Below are positions 1 through 6,428 of a DNA stretch of 11,999 nucleotides, piece by piece. The DNA lies in NCBI GenBank assembly GCA_030452275.1, contig JAKDMR010000037.1:1-11999 (forward strand). Reading direction: 5' to 3'. The translations under genes were made by a program, and so were the position numbers. Within the stretch, counting starts at the first letter, position 1, and each line of letters opens with the position of its first letter. Source of the stretch: Candidatus Nitrosocosmicus sp. (GTDB lineage Archaea; Thermoproteota; Nitrososphaeria; Nitrososphaerales; Nitrososphaeraceae). The notes beneath the pieces were generated by a model, which had not been told where the DNA came from, did not search any database, and saw only the letters and a program-made list of their open reading frames with translations.

Positions 1-80
1 ATTTGAGAGGTAATAAAATAAAATATGACTTTTCTGGAACTACTAGCAAAGAAAAAAACTAAAAAACTTGTTTAGTTATT

Positions 81-581
81 TTAATCTAAATAATTTGGAG
101 GATATAGTTTCTGTCCATACTTTTCTGCAATACTCTGAACTCGTTTTTGTTCTTCGGAAGTCATGTGTGAAGGAGGTAAGAATGTGTTTGCATCAACTGG
201 CTTTCCTATTTCTCTGAACATTTTTTCCATACCAGCAGGCGTAATAAGACATAACATGTGAGTTATCTTGCCTGTTTTGTTAATAAATTTATGTACTGGT
301 CCATTAAAAGGAATATTTACATGTGAACCCTTTGAAGCAGTATATTTTCCATCCTTCGTAATTACTTCAATCCCTCCATCTATTACATAAAATGCTTCTT
401 GGAACTTGACATGAGAATGAGGTGGCGGGCCTCCCTTTGGAGGAATCAACATATCTACAAGTGAATAAGCACCGCCTGTTTGCTCACCTCCTATGATAAT
501 TCGATAAGTATCTCCTACTATTGATACGCTATCGCCTTCCAGATCGGTTATGGCGGCAATGAAATTGTTTGTGCTTTCCAT
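81..581 (-). CDS. Small single-domain cupin protein
   Basis: A 166-residue protein with one conserved beta-barrel cupin domain. Motif 1 is visible as PPPHSHVKFQEAFYVIDG (residues 52-69), giving metal ligands His55, His57 and Glu62; the motif 2 histidine is His97 in NIPFNGPVHKF. These are the residues that bind Fe, Mn or Ni in cupin_2 proteins such as quercetin-dioxygenase-like or sugar-binding cupins. There is no signal peptide or membrane segment, so it is probably cytosolic. The C-terminal 50 residues are charged and helical, typical of dioxygenase-like small cupins. The substrate cannot be told from sequence. It stands alone: the next gene on the same strand is almost 1 kb upstream. The ATG at 581 is preceded by an AT-rich TATA-like stretch. 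Family assignment is solid; enzymatic activity is inference. Confidence 0.88.
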   Translation of the reverse strand: MESTNNFIAAITDLEGDSVSIVGDTYRIIIGGEQTGGAYSLVDMLIPPKGGPPPHSHVKFQEAFYVIDGGIEVITKDGKYTASKGSHVNIPFNGPVHKFINKTGKITHMLCLITPAGMEKMFREIGKPVDANTFLPPSHMTSEEQKRVQSIAEKYGQKLYPPNYLD

Positions 582-600
582 ATTTGAAACTCATGATATT

Positions 601-616
601 TATATTTAAAAATATA
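601..616 (-). promoter_or_regulatory. TATA-like promoter of the cupin gene
   Basis: Read on the minus strand this is an uninterrupted A/T run (TTATATTTTTAAATATA) centred 23-32 nt upstream of the cupin ATG. The spacing fits an archaeal TATA box with a short or absent 5' leader. The exact box cannot be chosen because the whole run is A/T. Confidence 0.4.
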
Positions 617-731
617 AGTGGGACTTTGAATTATCTATGATTGTTTTGGAAGCGTATTCCTTTCACCGGGATAAATGGTATATTAGTAGGGTTCTATAAC
701 ATTTTTACAGCACGACGAATTCTTTGGTCTG

Positions 732-753
732 ATTAAGCATGTTAGTGCTTAAT
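732..753. promoter_or_regulatory. Perfect inverted repeat ahead of a decayed gene
   Basis: ATTAAGCA, a 6-nt loop, then TGCTTAAT: an 8-bp perfect dyad. It ends 16 nt before the ATG of the decayed gene at 770, where an operator or promoter element would lie. It could be a repressor site or chance in AT-rich DNA. Confidence 0.35.
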
Positions 754-769
754 ACTTGATAGATTATGT

Positions 770-1112
770 ATGTCAGCTAGTAACAGTCAGGGCGCTGGGG
801 ATACGATTCAAGGTTGAATAGAATCCATGACCTAAGGTGGTTTAAAATCCGATGAATTTGTAAATTACTTTCACAGATTCCATGGAATTATTGGTGAATG
901 CATCAGTAATTCACGTAATTAACGCTTGGAAAAACTTGATTCTGGTTCGGCGGTATGTGAAACAAATTTGATCAAAGTCTAACACCCTATTCGTGACAAT
1001 GGACCGAGAGGGATTAATATCGATATCGGCTTTAAAAATAGATTCTTCTTTTGAAAATATTTGCATAGATATCATAACTATTACCAAAAATGATTCCGGT
1101 GTCTCCGGATGA
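770..1112 (+). pseudogene. Decayed gene of unknown family, about 110 codons
   Basis: Reading from ATG 770 gives a protein-like sequence interrupted by stops: MSASNSQGAGDTIQG, TGA (815), IESMT, TAA (833), GGLKSDEFVNYFHRFHG and IIGECISNSRN, TAA (920), RLEKLDSGSAVCETNLIKV. A +1 shift near 977-984 then joins to SNTLFVTMDREGLISISALK and SSFENICIDIITITKNDSG, ending at TGA 1110. The three in-frame stops are each one base away from a sense codon (for example TGG or CAA), and composition in the reconstructed frame is protein-like, with alternating hydrophobic residues and few rare residues, while the other frames are not. I do not recognise the family. The stretch is also richer in G+C than the flanking intergenic DNA, as expected of former coding sequence. 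No partner gene is adjacent. The reading is my reconstruction and not a database match. Confidence 0.6.
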
Positions 1113-1517
1113 ATGATATAACTGCACTAAATACTATCTGGTTGCTATATTACTTTTAAAATTAAATTGTACTAGGCATATGAAAAATTTTCATTAATAA
1201 TTGCTAGTCTAATATTTTATATTTGAGAAATTAACATGTGTTTCAGAGAGATTATTTCTTTAATTAATGTCGCGATTGCAGTAAATAGGGTTAAAAATTA
1301 GACGGTGTTTGTCTTCTACTAACAATAAACAACTAGTCATTAAGTCAAACAAATATTTGAATAATTATTAATAACCTATCTGAAAGTAATTGTCAATCAG
1401 ACTGGGAAAGTGAATCCAAATTACTTTTGTTGTTTTGACTAATCATAACATTAACCAAATGAAGTTACAAATAGCATTCTAATCTTGCACTCAAAATGGA
1501 AAAGAAAAAAACATCAA
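1113..1517. other. Intergenic gap with no recognised feature
   Basis: About 400 bp of strongly AT-rich sequence between the decayed gene and the 3' end of the Hsp20 gene. I read both strands and found no coding-like frame, tRNA, CRISPR repeat or IS end. It would contain the 3' untranslated region of the Hsp20 transcript. Confidence 0.6.
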
Positions 1518-2117
1518 TCAAGTTATGTTAACTTTATGTTCTTCATTTCCTTCAACCTTTGTAGGATTCTTTTTTGGAATGATTACTTCTAACACTCCAT
1601 TCTTTACACGTGCAGTAACTTGGGAGGGTAGTATCTCTTGAGCAAAAGGTATTTGCCTATTAAATGATTTAAATGATCTTTCACTATAAACATAATTTTT
1701 ACCTTTTTCTTTTGTTTTTTCAGATTGTATTGCAGAAATTCCGACCGAATTCTTAGTTGCTCTAATATCTACTTTATCTTTATCAATTCCAGGTATTTCC
1801 AAGTTTAATTCAAATTTGTCACCTCTATCTATTACGTCACATACGGGTATTCTTGTCTCAGTCCACCTATCAAACATCTCAAATGGAGACACCGCTTTCA
1901 TTGTCGGAAACAAAGATGAAGGCCATGATTGTTCCATCATATTTGTAAAATTTTGAATATTCTGTCTAAACGTTTCAAAAAAATCATTGTAATAATTTGT
2001 TGTCGAATCTATGCTGGAATTTGTATTTTTACTTTGATTAATTGTATTATTCTTACTTGACTCTATCTCATTTTTGTCTGAATCATTTTTAGAATTATCT
2101 AAGGATTTTTTTGACAT
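1518..2117 (-). CDS. hsp20: Small heat-shock protein, Hsp20/alpha-crystallin family
   Basis: A 199-residue ATP-independent holdase chaperone that binds unfolding proteins and forms oligomers in the cytosol. Residues 1-45 are an unusually polar Ser/Asn/Lys-rich extension, followed by an aromatic amphipathic segment (FFETFRQNIQNF to WPSSLF, 46-70) typical of the substrate-binding N-terminal arm. The alpha-crystallin domain spans about 90-183: FELNLEIPGIDKDKV, then the signature NGVLEVIIPKK (173-183). The C-terminal tail ends with VNI (196-198), an I-x-I/V-type motif that docks onto a neighbouring dimer. The length exceeds the usual 140-170 residues because of the polar extension. It is divergent from the M50 protease gene across a 247-bp gap that holds promoters for both; a heat or stress response is likely from the family but no heat-shock operator is recognisable. 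Confidence 0.95.
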   Translation of the reverse strand: MSKKSLDNSKNDSDKNEIESSKNNTINQSKNTNSSIDSTTNYYNDFFETFRQNIQNFTNMMEQSWPSSLFPTMKAVSPFEMFDRWTETRIPVCDVIDRGDKFELNLEIPGIDKDKVDIRATKNSVGISAIQSEKTKEKGKNYVYSERSFKSFNRQIPFAQEILPSQVTARVKNGVLEVIIPKKNPTKVEGNEEHKVNIT

Positions 2118-2137
2118 ATCCTACATATTTAAAATAG

Positions 2138-2148
2138 TATTTAATTAA
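2138..2148 (-). promoter_or_regulatory. TATA box of the Hsp20 gene
   Basis: On the minus strand the sequence reads TTAATTAAATA, centred about 26 nt upstream of the Hsp20 ATG at 2117. This is the spacing expected for an archaeal TATA box driving a leaderless transcript; there is no clear Shine-Dalgarno sequence before the ATG. Confidence 0.5.
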
Positions 2149-2332
2149 TAGACCCTACGAAATACTCTGTTTACAGTTGTGTAAAAGCATGACCAATTGA
2201 TAATACAAACTGAATGTGCTTGCTTAGATACCATAACGCTTTTAGAGACCATGACTACATGGAAATCTTTAATTCTGCCAAGACTAACTATAATAGGGTT
2301 AATTTCAGTGAACATACGCTACATGAGAATAG

Positions 2333-2340
2333 TATATTAG
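2333..2340 (+). promoter_or_regulatory. Possible TATA box of the M50 protease gene
   Basis: TATATTAG lies about 28 nt upstream of ATG 2365. Spacing and composition fit an archaeal promoter with a very short leader. The surrounding DNA is AT-rich, so this is only a candidate. Confidence 0.35.
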
Positions 2341-2364
2341 ATTTATTGCAGATATACATATCAG

Positions 2365-3561
2365 ATGTCATTACAGGTAGCAAAAATCAAACAAATTCCA
2401 ATTAAATTACACTTTTCGCTTATTTTGATATTTCTTTTAATTGCATGGACTCTTGCATATAGTTTCATGCCCCGCTATGCGCCAGAGTTAAACCAAGTTC
2501 AGCATTGGATAATGAGTATAATAGGGACGGTTATCTTATTTTTATCAGTATTAATCCATGAGTTATCGCACTCTATAGTTGCAAGGTCTTATGGAATCCG
2601 AGTAAAACAAATAATGTTGTTTATTTTCGGAGGGGTTTCAGATATAGAGGAAGAACCTAAAGAGTTTAAAAAAGAGTTTAAAATGGCAATGGCAGGTCCT
2701 GCCATAAGTTTAGCTCTCTCAGCTATATTTGGTGTGTTCTGGTGGGTTATAACAGTCGTAGCTGAACCATCATCAACACCAGTATCATTTTCATCTGCTA
2801 ACGACTCCTCTGCAACGGCATTAATAATGGCAAACGGTATATTTTACTATTCATCTATACTAAATCTGATTCTGGGGATTTTTAATTTGATACCGGCTTT
2901 CCCAATGGATGGTGGAAGAATATTAAGATCGCTGCTCTTTAGAAGAAACAAAAATTATGACAAATCTACAAGAATCGCTGTAAGAATCGGTGTAATTATG
3001 TCATATGTCTTTTTTGGTTTTGGAATTTTGACTATACTGTCAGGGGCCTTTGTTAGTGGACTTTGGATAATTTTAATTGGTTGGTTTTTACAAAATGGAG
3101 CACAATCATATTTGTACCAGTATGACGTCATGAATATACTATCCAAAATAAGATTGAACGATTTAATGAAAACTAATATTATTTCTGTTTCAGAAGATAT
3201 AACAATCAATAATGTCTTAAGAAACTACTTTAATATTTACATGAAAAGTTCTTTTCCAGTAACAAAAATAAATTATGAAATTATTGGAACGATTTCACTT
3301 AAAAGCTGTTTAAATGTTCCGGAGCAAGAAAGAGATACTACTCTTGTTAAAAATGTAATGTCTCCAAAGAACAAGATAAAGCTGTTGAATGTTAACGATA
3401 CCGCTGAAAAGGCACTTTCTATAATGATTAAAGAAAATCAAGACAAGATTTTTGTTTGCAATGATAATGACATAATAGAAGGAGTTGTAAGTAAAACAGA
3501 CATCATCGAGGCAATGGATGAAAGAAAATCCTTTATTACAACCCGAAATAAAGGAGTCTGA
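2365..3561 (+). CDS. Membrane M50 (site-2-protease family) metalloprotease with CBS pair
   Basis: A 398-residue intramembrane zinc protease of the S2P/SpoIVFB type. The active-site motif HELSH (His65, Glu66, His69) lies in a membrane segment, and the third zinc ligand, Asp182, is in NLIPAFPMDGG (174-184). The characteristic AGP (110-112) lies between them. Hydrophobic segments occur near 14-34, 48-70, 84-91, 108-132, 155-178 and 205-243. The C-terminal third (about 267-388) is two CBS motifs (LMKTNIISVSEDITINNVL and VMSPKNKIKLLNVNDTAEKAL), a cytosolic regulatory module that in other proteins binds adenine nucleotides. Such proteases release membrane-anchored transcription or signalling proteins by cleavage; the substrate here is unknown. 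ATG 2365 is the first start after an in-frame TAG at 2338. It is monocistronic, divergent from Hsp20, and followed by two stem-loops. Confidence 0.93.
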   Translation: MSLQVAKIKQIPIKLHFSLILIFLLIAWTLAYSFMPRYAPELNQVQHWIMSIIGTVILFLSVLIHELSHSIVARSYGIRVKQIMLFIFGGVSDIEEEPKEFKKEFKMAMAGPAISLALSAIFGVFWWVITVVAEPSSTPVSFSSANDSSATALIMANGIFYYSSILNLILGIFNLIPAFPMDGGRILRSLLFRRNKNYDKSTRIAVRIGVIMSYVFFGFGILTILSGAFVSGLWIILIGWFLQNGAQSYLYQYDVMNILSKIRLNDLMKTNIISVSEDITINNVLRNYFNIYMKSSFPVTKINYEIIGTISLKSCLNVPEQERDTTLVKNVMSPKNKIKLLNVNDTAEKALSIMIKENQDKIFVCNDNDIIEGVVSKTDIIEAMDERKSFITTRNKGV

Positions 3562-3582
3562 TTTAATTATCTATACATTTCG

Positions 3583-3601
3583 AATAGAATAGGATTCTAT
3601 T
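3583..3601 (+). terminator. Hairpin plus T-rich tail after the M50 gene
   Basis: AATAGAAT, loop AGG, ATTCTATT: a perfect 8-bp stem 21 nt after the stop codon, followed by a T-rich run (ATTTTGTTTGTT). Archaeal termination mainly needs the U-rich tract, so hairpin plus T tract is a reasonable 3' end signal. Confidence 0.5.
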
Positions 3602-3607
3602 ATTTTG

Positions 3608-3633
3608 TTTGTTATCTTTTACATGATAACAAA
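3608..3633. terminator. Second stem-loop, perfect 9-bp stem
   Basis: TTTGTTATC, an 8-nt loop, GATAACAAA. It lies directly behind the first hairpin and might reinforce termination or act on transcripts from either direction; no gene immediately to the right needs it. Confidence 0.4.
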
Positions 3634-3671
3634 GTTATGATTTTAGATTCAATTTCGTTTGCTTAATACTT

Positions 3672-3690
3672 AGAGCCTATCCCAGAATTA
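3672..3690. repeat. Probable IS terminal repeat
   Basis: AGAGCCTATCCCAGAATTA lies 20 nt outside the stop codon of the minus-strand transposase remnant. The G-x-G-CCTATCCCA style resembles the ends of IS5-type elements. No matching inverted copy is visible to the right, so the other end has been lost. Confidence 0.45.
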
Positions 3691-3709
3691 ACTTTCTATA
3701 GATAATAAT

Positions 3710-3925
3710 TCAACAAGAGAACTGTATCAACCCAAGATGGTTTTCATCCTTCTTCTCATACCTTGTGAAAAGCTTTCTAAATCTGTTATGCCAAGAGTTA
3801 GTACGCTCGACAACCTACCTCTTTGGAGCATATTTCTTACGGTTTGGTATTGTTATTTCTTCACTATCTTTTCCTTTCTTCTTCTTGATTGGTATGTGCT
3901 GCTTTGTCGCCTAACTCAACCTATT
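3710..3925 (-). pseudogene. C-terminal remnant of an IS5-family transposase
   Basis: On the minus strand this reads VELGDKAAH, a frameshift, IPIKKKKGKDSEEITIPNRK, KYAPKR, TAG (3815-3817), VVERTNSWHNRFRKL, FTRYEKKDENHLGLIQFSC and a stop at 3710. The VERTNSWHNRFRKLFTRYEKK block is the conserved region around the third catalytic acid (the Glu of DDE) in one IS5-type transposase group, here ending with the usual short tail. The Trp codon normally before VVERT would need TGG to have become TAG. The N-terminal two thirds, including the first two catalytic Asp, are missing. It ends outward at the terminal repeat 3672-3690 and is head-to-head with a different transposase remnant. Family assignment is from memory of the motif. 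Confidence 0.65.
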
Positions 3926-3947
3926 TAGCTAGGAATATACAGATTAG

Positions 3948-4836
3948 ATATTTGTGATTAACTGGCCTTATTATAATAGATCACTAGTCAGACGTGGTGA
4001 GATACTTTTCTCATACGATTTTCTTGATAGTTAGGGTCAAGAGATAGAGAGAATGAACAGAAATAAGAAGGGTAAGCCATTTGTATTTCCTAATTCCTTC
4101 ATCCTAGCCATTGGTTACATTCATTGCTCATTTCACCTGCCATACAGACAAACAGAAGGTATCATCAAAGTCACAGAGAAAAGGTTACCCTCGAATCCAC
4201 CTAGTTATGGTCACATCTGTAAAAGGATCAACAGGTTAAACATCGATATAAAAAGAGAGAAGTTAGTTGATGATCTCATCATTACCATAGACAGTACAGC
4301 TATCAAGATAACAAATAGAGGTCAGTGGATGGATGAAAAATGGAAAATGCAGAACAAGAAGAAAGGCTATCTCAAGATTCATGTTGCGGTGGATATAAAG
4401 ACAAAAGAAATCCTTGTTTTGGAAGTGACAGACGAGAAAGTGCATGACGGGAAAATACTAAAGAAATTGGTCAATCACGTTTTAGATAACCAAGATAAAA
4501 AGAAGATAAAATCTGTTTTAGCAGATGGAGCATACGATTCGAATACAAATTTCCAATATCTAGCGGATAAAAAAATCAAACCGGGTATAAAGGTAGGAAA
4601 GAACTCTTGTTTCAAATAGAAATAACAAATTAAGGAACAAGGAAGCGATACGGCAATCAAAGGATCTACTGAAGTGGAAAAAGAAAAGGAAATACGGTCA
4701 TAGATGGATGGCTGAAACAGCCTTTTCATCTATCAAAAGAATGTTTGGCGAACATACATCAGCCACCAGGTTTCAAAACATGGTAAAAGAGATGATGATA
4801 AAAGTATCGTTGTATAACTTGTTTAGAAGAATATAA
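3948..4836 (+). pseudogene. Nearly complete but broken IS5-like DDE transposase
   Basis: Reconstructed protein of about 295 residues. The N-terminus reads INWPYYNRSLVRRGEILFSY, DFLDS, then TAG (4032-4034, probably a former TGG), GQEIERMNRNKKGKPF and so on. Catalytic residues are present: Asp in TIDSTAIKI, Asp in VLADGAYDSN, Glu in RWMAETAFSSIKRMFG. A frameshift at 4605-4609 separates GIKVGKNS from VSNRNNKLRNKEAIR; the second part runs to TAA 4834-4836 and ends SLYNLFRRI. Thus one nonsense codon and one frameshift inactivate it, although the 4053-4619 piece is an intact open frame of 188 codons. It cannot encode a working transposase as one polypeptide unless recoded. A second, shorter copy of its 3' third lies at 9775-10005. 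The terminal repeats are not recognisable. Its 3' end lies 63 bp before the cyclase start. Confidence 0.8.
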
Positions 4837-4899
4837 TTTTACCAGTATAATGGGTTGAAGAACTAGGAATAACGCAACAAAGCATTTAATGAACTCATA

Positions 4900-5796
4900 T
4901 TGAGTGCCGTAGAAAGTAATCTTGATCAACAAATCACAATAAAATTATTATACCATATGATAGTATGTAACACTCTGAAGTCAATCAATAACAGTAACCA
5001 AGGTACAATCAACCATTCTATTAAAAAAGAAACTTCTGACGAAATTGCTTATGAAAATACGATGAATTTTAAAGAAAATAGTATCTTAGATTTTAAAACA
5101 CTTCGTAATTTACGGCAAGGTCGCTTAGAAAGTGTACTAAGTGAAAGATATCAGTATAACACATCTATCGAAAGGGGTCAAAGGTTCCTGCTCCAGCATG
5201 TCAATTCCAAACTTGATCTTGTAATTATGTATGCTGATATGGTAGGCTCTACTAAAATGAGCATGACATTACCTACCGAAAAGGTCGTTACAATCATAAA
5301 AGCATTTTCTCATGAATTATCTTCAGTAATAGAAAGTTATGGAGGCTTTGTTTTAAAATATGTAGGCGACGCGATAATATCATTTTTTCCTTCAGGATTT
5401 AACAAGTATCTTATTTGTGATAGAGCATACCGTTGTGCTAAATCAATGATATCAGTACTAAGAAATGATATTAATCCTGTATTTCATAAACACGGTTATC
5501 CTGATTTGCAAATTAAAGTAGGCATGGCTGAAGGAGAAAATGTTGTTATTCAATATGGAAAAGATAAGAGTTCTCAAATAGATTTAATAGGATATATCAT
5601 GAACGTTACTGCTAAAATAACATCCATTACTCTGCCTAACAGGATTTCTGTAGGAGGAACCATTTATACATTATTACATCCTAAAATACAATCCGACTTT
5701 GAAATAGTCTCTTTAGAAAATAAAAACTGGAAATATATTGATATGCACACTAAGAAGCCTTACACAGTATTTACTACTAAAAATACAAGTCAATAG
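4900..5796 (+). CDS. Class III adenylate cyclase, soluble
   Basis: A 298-residue protein that should convert ATP to cAMP. The catalytic domain spans about 105-292. Canonical residues are present: metal-binding Asp113 (VIMYADMVGST) and Asp157 (LKYVGDAIISFF), adenine-selecting Lys153 and Asp228 (IDLIGYIMN), and transition-state Asn235. The arginine normally four residues after this Asn is Lys239, a conservative change that might lower activity. Residues 1-100 show no recognised sensor domain, only a helical, Asn-rich segment; there is no membrane segment. The start used is TTG 4900. The ATG at 4889 is homologous in position to the start of the second copy (9538) but is out of frame because about 4 nt are missing, so the native N-terminus may be damaged. 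The gene lies directly behind a dead transposase, so its promoter may have been replaced. Confidence 0.85.
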   Translation: MSAVESNLDQQITIKLLYHMIVCNTLKSINNSNQGTINHSIKKETSDEIAYENTMNFKENSILDFKTLRNLRQGRLESVLSERYQYNTSIERGQRFLLQHVNSKLDLVIMYADMVGSTKMSMTLPTEKVVTIIKAFSHELSSVIESYGGFVLKYVGDAIISFFPSGFNKYLICDRAYRCAKSMISVLRNDINPVFHKHGYPDLQIKVGMAEGENVVIQYGKDKSSQIDLIGYIMNVTAKITSITLPNRISVGGTIYTLLHPKIQSDFEIVSLENKNWKYIDMHTKKPYTVFTTKNTSQ

Positions 5797-5940
5797 GTCT
5801 TTGATGAGCACTGTCAACTTAAGCGTTAAGAGTTCAATTACTTATGAATTTTAGAAAATCTTAAGGTATATGAATCATCTATGTCAAGGCTCCGTATATT
5901 AAAGCATTTTTCGAGTTGTTCTAAAATAAATAACCAATAG
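5797..5940. other. Short gap between cyclase and the inverted repeat
   Basis: AT-rich sequence holding CTTAAGCGTTAAG (5-bp stem, 3-nt loop) about 20 nt after the cyclase stop, which might mark the transcript end. A short frame at 5803 (16 codons) is not convincing. The outer edge of the left repeat arm fades in here. Confidence 0.4.
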
Positions 5941-6216
5941 GAAAATATCATTGAAAAACAATTGGAAAATTTCTAATTTTGCAGATACGAAATTCTGTCC
6001 ATTCTGAGGATAATATACCAATGGAAGATGCTTTAGAGGAATATGATTCATGCTCTTTAATACGTCACAGCAGATTTTGACAATGGAATAAATTGATATC
6101 TTCAAAAAGATATGGACTTTACTTTGGAATCTACAATAAAATGACTGGTATCAACCTGACTTGGCAATCACTTGGTAATCAATTGATTCTATATCAGTAA
6201 AATTACCTTTAGATGG
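5899..6216 (-). pseudogene. Coding-like remnant downstream of the left ferredoxin
   Basis: The minus strand reads KGNFTDIESIDYQVIAKSG, TGA, YQSFYCRFQSKVHIFLKI, then an open frame SIYSIVKICCDVLKSMNHI and KHLPLVYYPQNGQNF to a stop at 5899. It sits on the ferredoxin strand, beginning about 210 nt beyond the ferredoxin stop. The right arm has the same reading (9129-9449), including the same TGA. In the part after the TGA the two copies differ mostly by amino-acid-changing substitutions (V/A, C/Y, S/N, P/S, Y/S, N/I and others) with almost no silent ones, which argues against translation today. I do not recognise the ancestral family. Confidence 0.35.
6098..6211. repeat. 114-bp perfectly conserved block, left copy
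   Basis: Read on the minus strand from TAAAGGTAATTTTACTGA to CTTTTTGAAGAT, this is identical at all 114 positions to 9155-9268. Flanking noncoding sequence differs frequently and even the ferredoxin coding sequence differs at about 33 of 540 positions. The block has no complete reading frame (a TGA interrupts the best one). A noncoding RNA, a regulatory or recombination site, or recent gene conversion would each explain it. Confidence 0.85.
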
Positions 6217-6408
6217 TTATGACAGAAAATAATCCCATTATCTACAGGAGCTAACTGGGCACAAAAAAACGTATTTTATCAAACAAGGAGGAGATTCTAC
6301 TATCTATTGTCATATCGTTTACTAGCCTCCACAATATTAATCGACTAAAAAACGTATTTGATAATATAAAATAGTAAGTTCAGATAGATCAAGATTCTTT
6401 GGTTTTAC

Positions 6409-6424
6409 AGTAACCATCGTTACT
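6409..6424 (-). terminator. Stem-loop right after the left ferredoxin
   Basis: AGTAAC, 4-nt loop, GTTACT, lying 4-20 nt beyond the ferredoxin stop on the minus strand. The right copy keeps the stem (GTAAC/GTTAC) although the loop differs, so it may be a real 3' end signal or mRNA stabiliser. Confidence 0.4.
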
Positions 6425-6428
6425 TTTT

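Noticed and set aside
2214..2405. 63-codon plus-strand frame before the M50 gene
   Set aside because: It overlaps the start of the M50 gene by about 40 nt in another frame, covers the promoter region and has no recognisable motif or good start context.
3737..3928. 63-codon plus-strand hydrophobic frame
   Set aside because: The opposite strand encodes a recognisable transposase C-terminus (VERTNSWHNRFRKL), so this is its antisense shadow.
4053..4619. Intact 188-codon transposase gene
   Set aside because: It has only two of three catalytic acids; homology continues both upstream of its ATG (past a TAG at 4032) and downstream in another frame, so it is part of a broken gene.
5803..5853. 16-codon frame starting ATGAGCACTG after cyclase 1, similar for ten bases (TTTGATGAGC) to the start of cyclase 2
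   Set aside because: The match ends after ten bases and the peptide shows no further cyclase similarity; probably coincidence.
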